DNA of 64,000 nt. Source: Roseomonas sp. OT10. Lineage in GTDB: Bacteria; Pseudomonadota; Alphaproteobacteria; Acetobacterales; Acetobacteraceae. Location: positions 372,001 to 436,000 of the forward strand of contig NZ_CP087719.1 in the NCBI RefSeq assembly GCF_020991085.1, given 5' to 3'. A program made the translations under genes and the position numbers. Below are positions 60,559 through 64,000 of this stretch, in pieces (within the stretch, counting starts at the first letter, position 1; every line of letters starts with the position of its first letter). The notes beneath the pieces are model-generated. The model worked only from the letters and a program-made list of their open reading frames with translations, searched no databases and was not told where the DNA came from.

Positions 60559-61484
60559 GCGCGCCATCCCGGCTGGACGAGGCGCTGCTGCGCGGCCTGC
60601 CGCTGCCCGCCCACCGCGACGGCGACGACAAGGATGCGCGCGGCAGCGTGCTGGTGGTGGGCGGCAGCCTGGAGGTGCCGGGCGCGGTGCTCCTGGCGGG
60701 GGAGGCGGCGCTGCGGGCCGGGGCGGGCCGGCTGCAGGTGGCGGTGCCGCGCAGCCTGGCGCCGCCGCTGGGCCTGGCCTTGCCGGAGGCGCTGGCGATG
60801 GGGCTGCCGGAGAGCCCCGAGGGTGGCATCGCGCCGACCGCGGCCGGGCCTCTGCGCGAGCGGGCCGGGCGCGTGGACGCGCTGCTGGTCGGGCCCGGCA
60901 TGGCGGGCGAGGCGGCGACCGCGGCGCTGGTCGGCACCCTGCTGGCCGCCCTGCCCGAGGGGGAGGGGCCGGCCATCCTGCTCGATGCCTGTGCCCTGAC
61001 ACGGTTGCCGGAGGGGCGGGAGGCGCTGCGCCGCCATGCCGGCCGGATCGTGGTCACGCCGCATGCCGGGGAGATGGCGTCGCTGCTGGGGACGGGGCGG
61101 GAGGCGGTGCTGGCGGACCCGCTCGGCGCCGCCCGCCGCGCGGCCGCCCAGCTGCAGGCGGTGGTGGCCATGAAGGGCGGCCGCACCTTCGTCGTCACGC
61201 CGCAGGGCGAGGCCTGGATCTGCGAGCACGGCTGCGTCGGCCTGGGGACCTCCGGGTCGGGGGACACGCTGGCCGGCATCGTCGCCGGCCTGCTGGCGCG
61301 CGGCGCGGCTCCGGCGGTGGCGACGCTCTGGGGGGTCTGGCTGCATGCCGAGGCGGGGCAGCGCCTCTCCCGCCGCCATGGCCCGGTCGGCTTCCTGGCG
61401 CGGGAGATCCCGGGGGAGGTGCCGGCCATCATGGCCGGACTCGCCAAGACGCCCGGGGACGGAGCGGGCCGGGGGGTTGCATAA
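60555..61484 (+). CDS. nnrD: ADP/ATP-dependent NAD(P)H-hydrate dehydratase
   Basis: A 309-residue ribokinase-fold protein that repairs hydrated NAD(P)H. Motifs: DDKDARGSVLVVGGS, LRAGAGRLQVAVP, LLVGPGMAG, VVTPHAGEMASLLG and the ATP site GTSGSGDTLAGIVAGLLARG. The N-terminal NnrE epimerase domain of fused forms is absent. The start overlaps the phosphatase stop by 4 bases, so they form a pair. Confidence 0.92.
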   Translation: MSAPSRLDEALLRGLPLPAHRDGDDKDARGSVLVVGGSLEVPGAVLLAGEAALRAGAGRLQVAVPRSLAPPLGLALPEALAMGLPESPEGGIAPTAAGPLRERAGRVDALLVGPGMAGEAATAALVGTLLAALPEGEGPAILLDACALTRLPEGREALRRHAGRIVVTPHAGEMASLLGTGREAVLADPLGAARRAAAQLQAVVAMKGGRTFVVTPQGEAWICEHGCVGLGTSGSGDTLAGIVAGLLARGAAPAVATLWGVWLHAEAGQRLSRRHGPVGFLAREIPGEVPAIMAGLAKTPGDGAGRGVA

Positions 61485-61514
61485 ATCTTCGCGGACAATC
61501 CCTACGGTTGCATA
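61475..61514 (+). promoter_or_regulatory. Direct repeat GGTTGCATA x2 after nnrD
   Basis: GGTTGCATA occurs at 61475-61483 and 61506-61514, 31 bases apart, i.e. about three helical turns. The stretch is AT-richer than its surroundings and lies 67 bases before the orphan gene, so it may be an operator or promoter. The first copy overlaps the nnrD stop. Confidence 0.35.
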
Positions 61515-61580
61515 GGGAGGGGAAGCGCCGTTTCATTCCCGTGGCGGCCGTCCTGCGGCCGCACGAGAGAGGAACGATCC

Positions 61581-62213
61581 GTGAGCCGCTTCTACCTCTA
61601 CCTGCCCTGGGACGACGACCAGGGGCTGATCAACGGCGCCGTCGCCTTCGCGGAGCGGATCGACCACCTCGGCGGCTACGACGAGGTGGACATCCTCACG
61701 CCGAACACCCTGGCCGGTGCGAAGGTCGGCGACGACGACGAGCTCTACGTCAGCGGCGAGTGCAACGCGAACGTCGACGTCATCGGGAGCAAGGACGGGC
61801 GCAGGCTGACGGCGAGGGAGCTGGCGGCGCAGTTCGACGGGCGCCTCGCCAAGACCCATCGATCGATCCACGTCTGGGCCTGCTATTCCGGCCATGGGAT
61901 GGAGGGCGTCGTCTCCCCCTTGGGCCGGATCGGGCTGGCCCACGAGTTCTGGAAGGAGATGCATGCCGCCGGCTTCAAGCAGCTCGCCGTCTTCGGCTAC
62001 CGCTTCGCCGTGCTGGATCCTCTCGACCGCAGCCAGGCGGACCTGCTGACGGCCAGGATCCTGCCCGGCTTCCGCAGCTTGAGCGAGACGCCGACGAAGA
62101 TCGAGTTCCTGCCCGGCAACGCGAACAACTGGATGACGGGCATCGCCGCCGACGGGTCGATCGTCCCGCCGGCGCCGCTGCCCAGGCCCAACAACCTCAC
62201 GCCGCTGCCCTGA
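61581..62213 (+). CDS. Orphan protein, possibly related to caspase-like (clan CD) folds
   Basis: A 210-residue protein with no signal peptide that I cannot assign. The central part runs DDDELYVSGECNANVD, then LTARELAAQFDGRL and SIHVWACYSGHGMEGV. This spacing of a beta strand, a 'lta.eLa.ql' helix and a strand ending in Cys-x-Ser-Gly resembles clan CD peptidases (C80/C14-like). However, the His expected after the first strand (usually HG) reads GEC here. The C-terminus is Pro-rich. A good RBS (AGAGAGG) precedes it. Family link is speculative. Confidence 0.55.
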   Translation: MSRFYLYLPWDDDQGLINGAVAFAERIDHLGGYDEVDILTPNTLAGAKVGDDDELYVSGECNANVDVIGSKDGRRLTARELAAQFDGRLAKTHRSIHVWACYSGHGMEGVVSPLGRIGLAHEFWKEMHAAGFKQLAVFGYRFAVLDPLDRSQADLLTARILPGFRSLSETPTKIEFLPGNANNWMTGIAADGSIVPPAPLPRPNNLTPLP

Positions 62214-62250
62214 CCGTCCCGTGGGGCCTCCCGTCGGGGGAAGCCGCCCG

Positions 62251-63258
62251 TCAGGACGGCTCGATCTTCGCCTCGCGCACCAGCATCTCCGCCTGCTGCC
62301 GGGATTCGGCCAGGAAGCGCGCGAACTCCTCCGGGCTGCTGCCGACCGGCTCGGCGCCGATCTGGGCCAGGCGGTGGCGGATCTCCGGCTCGGCCAGCAC
62401 CTTCACCACGGCCGCCTGCAGCTTCTCCAGGATCGGTGCCGGCGTGCCGGCAGGGGCGAAGAGGCCCGTCCATTCGTCCAGCGCCGTGCCCGGATAGGAT
62501 TCGGCCAGGGTCGGCACGTCGGGCAGGAGGGAGGTCCGCTGCGGGCTCGCCACCGCCAGGAAGCGGGCCCGCCCGCCCTGCACCAGCGCCACCAGCGACA
62601 CCAGGGTCAGCATCCCGGAATCCAGCGTGCCCCCGGCGATGTCGCGCCCCGCATCGCCGCCGCCGCGATAGGGCAGGTTGTTCAGCTCGATGCCCGCGCG
62701 CGACTGCAGCAGCGCCGCGGCGAGGTGCGCGGCGGTGGCGTTGCCGGCATTGCCGCAGGAGATCTGGCCCGGCCGCCGCTTCGCCTCGGCCACGAACTCC
62801 GCCAGGTTCTGCGCCGGGAAGTCGGCCCGCACGGCGAGCGCCAGGGGCAGGCGCGTCACCTGCATCACCGGGGTGAAGGCGGTGCGGTAGTCGAAGGGCA
62901 GGCCGCGCAGCACCAGCGGGTTCACCACCTGCACGATGGTGTCGAGCAGGAAGGTCGCGCCGTCCGGCCTGGCCTGCGCCGCCACGCCCGCGCCGATCGA
63001 GCCGCCGGCGCCGGAGCGGTTCTCCACCACCACGGTCTGGCCCAGCACGGCCGAGAGGCGGTCGGACATGGCGCGGGCGGAGCTGTCGGTCGCCCCGCCG
63101 GGGGCGAAGGGCACGATCAGCCGGATCGGCCGGTCCGGCCAGGCGCCCTGGGCGCGGGCCAGGCCGGGAGCCAGGGCGGGGGCGGCCAGGGCAGGGGCAG
63201 CCAGCAGCCCGGCCAGGGCGCGTCGCCCGATGGGGACACGCGGCGGAAGAGAGGTCAT
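62251..63258 (-). CDS. Bug/TctC-type tripartite tricarboxylate transporter binding protein
   Basis: A 335-residue periplasmic protein with a leader (RRALAGLLAAPALAAPALAPGLARA). The Bug fold shows WPDRPIRLIVPFAPGGATD, VVVENRSGAGGSIGAG, ISCGNAGNATAAHLAA and LPDVPTLAESYPG. It binds a carboxylated solute; ligand unknown. The membrane parts (TctA/TctB) are not here, as is common for orphan Bug genes. The ATG at MTSLPPRVPIGRRAL is chosen over a longer frame. Confidence 0.92.
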   Translation of the reverse strand: MTSLPPRVPIGRRALAGLLAAPALAAPALAPGLARAQGAWPDRPIRLIVPFAPGGATDSSARAMSDRLSAVLGQTVVVENRSGAGGSIGAGVAAQARPDGATFLLDTIVQVVNPLVLRGLPFDYRTAFTPVMQVTRLPLALAVRADFPAQNLAEFVAEAKRRPGQISCGNAGNATAAHLAAALLQSRAGIELNNLPYRGGGDAGRDIAGGTLDSGMLTLVSLVALVQGGRARFLAVASPQRTSLLPDVPTLAESYPGTALDEWTGLFAPAGTPAPILEKLQAAVVKVLAEPEIRHRLAQIGAEPVGSSPEEFARFLAESRQQAEMLVREAKIEPS

Positions 63259-63360
63259 GGACGGTTCCCGATCCGAGTCTTTGCCGGCGAGACTACCAGG
63301 GTGCGTCCGGTTCCGCGCGCCCATCCTGCCATGATCCGCGGCCGCGCCCGCCCTGGCCGG

Positions 63361-64000
63361 TCAGGGCTGCGCCGCGGCCGGCCCGGCCCGGCGCCGGCGC
63401 AGCCGCCGCAGCTCCCGCAGGTCCAGCGCGCCGAGCCAGTGGGCCGCGCCGAAATAGGTGCCCATCCCCGCCATGATCAGCAGGGCGAGGCTGGCCAGCC
63501 GCCCGCCCGGCAGCCAGCCCGTGCGGAACAGCGCCAGCTCCGCCGCCCAGACCACCGCCGCCATCAGCAGGTTCGCCAGCAGCATCCGCGGCAGCGCCTG
63601 GCGCAGGCGGCGGTCGGCGCGCCAGGCGCCGCGCCGGTGCAGCAGCATGGCCAGGACGGCCACGTTGACCCAGGCGGCGATCCCGGTGGCCAGCGCGATG
63701 CCGACATGGGCGAGGAACTGCGTCAGCAGCAGGTTCAGCAGCAGGTTCAGCACCACCACGCCGATGCCGATGCGGACCGGCGTGGCCGTGTCGCCGCGCG
63801 CGAAGAAGCACGGCGCGAAGGCCTTCACCAGCACGAAGGCCGGCAGGCCGAGGGAATAGGCGGCCAGCGCGTCGGCGGTGGCCCGGGCGGCCTCGGCCCC
63901 GAAGGCGCCGCGCTGGAACAGGGCGGTGACGATGGCATCCGCCGCGATCCACTGCGCCACCGCCGCCGGCAGGGTGAGGGCGAGCGAGAACTCCAGCGCC
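63361..64000 (-). CDS. murJ: Lipid II flippase MurJ (partial, 3' part)
   Basis: The last ~213 residues of a MurJ/MviN flippase, which turns lipid II across the inner membrane for cell-wall growth. The 5' part is beyond the right edge. Visible features: VTALFQRGAFGAEAARATADALAAYSLGLPAFVLVKAFAPCFFARGDTATP, shown here in pieces as FQRGAFG and SLGLPAFVLVKAFAP, then several membrane segments and a basic tail. Codons run open to the window end. Confidence 0.92.
   Translation of the reverse strand, partial: ALEFSLALTLPAAVAQWIAADAIVTALFQRGAFGAEAARATADALAAYSLGLPAFVLVKAFAPCFFARGDTATPVRIGIGVVVLNLLLNLLLTQFLAHVGIALATGIAAWVNVAVLAMLLHRRGAWRADRRLRQALPRMLLANLLMAAVVWAAELALFRTGWLPGGRLASLALLIMAGMGTYFGAAHWLGALDLRELRRLRRRRAGPAAAQP

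Overview
The window reads as the chromosome of a high-GC alphaproteobacterium. The best guess is Acetobacteraceae, Roseomonas-like: very high GC, many TRAP, Bug and ABC substrate-binding proteins, a GTTC-N7-GTTC LexA box typical of alphaproteobacteria, a Hint-domain protein, and an IscR-type regulator with tandem cysteine desulfurases. This genus call is inference from gene content, not from a marker gene. No phage, plasmid, transposase or CRISPR array is visible.

Layout. 0.2-6.7 kb: a plus-strand catabolic and uptake set (M81 and M20 peptidases, AbgT and SLC13 transporters), converging on tryptophan 2,3-dioxygenase. 6.7-11.4 kb: tryptophan dioxygenase, a DsbA-like protein and a decayed M48 protease on the minus strand, opposite a gamma-glutamyltransferase-like lipoprotein and an aminotransferase. 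11.6-12.6 kb: two uncharacterised small genes, the second behind a LexA box. 13.2-17.4 kb (minus): ABC exporter, a 21-residue candidate peptide, tyrS, alpha/beta hydrolase. 17.8-23.1 kb (plus): Rrf2/IscR regulator, two cysteine desulfurases, 2Fe-2S ferredoxin, TenA, mnmA and tRNA-Met, a sulfur-transfer and Fe-S cluster. 23.1-24.9 kb: a lower-GC interval between tRNA-Met and tRNA-Val holding a Hint-domain gene and a second LexA-box gene. 25-30.6 kb: SDR, CinA-like protein, giant transglutaminase/DUF2126 protein. 30.7-36.4 kb: a NitT/TauT-type ABC system split into two divergent arms around an IclR gene with a 17-bp palindrome. 37-39.3 kb: cysE and an FMN alpha-hydroxyacid oxidase. 39.4-43.9 kb: cobalamin genes (cbiD, then cobB-cobT-cobS). 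44.3-52.3 kb (minus): MarR, VOC and a five-gene hydrogenase-4-like (Ehr-type) complex. 52.5-55.6 kb: a complete TRAP transporter. 55.8-57.5 kb: a small unknown and an HtrA protease. 57.9-64 kb: DapA-like lyase and GntR regulator, phosphoglycerate-mutase-like phosphatase and NnrD, an orphan protein, a Bug-type binding protein, and the 3' part of murJ.

The most striking non-coding feature is a family of mosaic intergenic repeats of about 360 bp built from strings of perfect or near-perfect hairpins. The five best copies (about 12.8, 26.7, 36.7, 43.9 and 57.5 kb) all lie between convergent genes, filling every convergent gap longer than 40 bp. Three divergent relatives lie at 33.8, 40.5 and 50.0 kb. 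Also notable: two LexA boxes in front of unrecognised small genes, an Ehr-like membrane complex with no adjacent small Fe-S subunit, and an M48 protease caught in decay.
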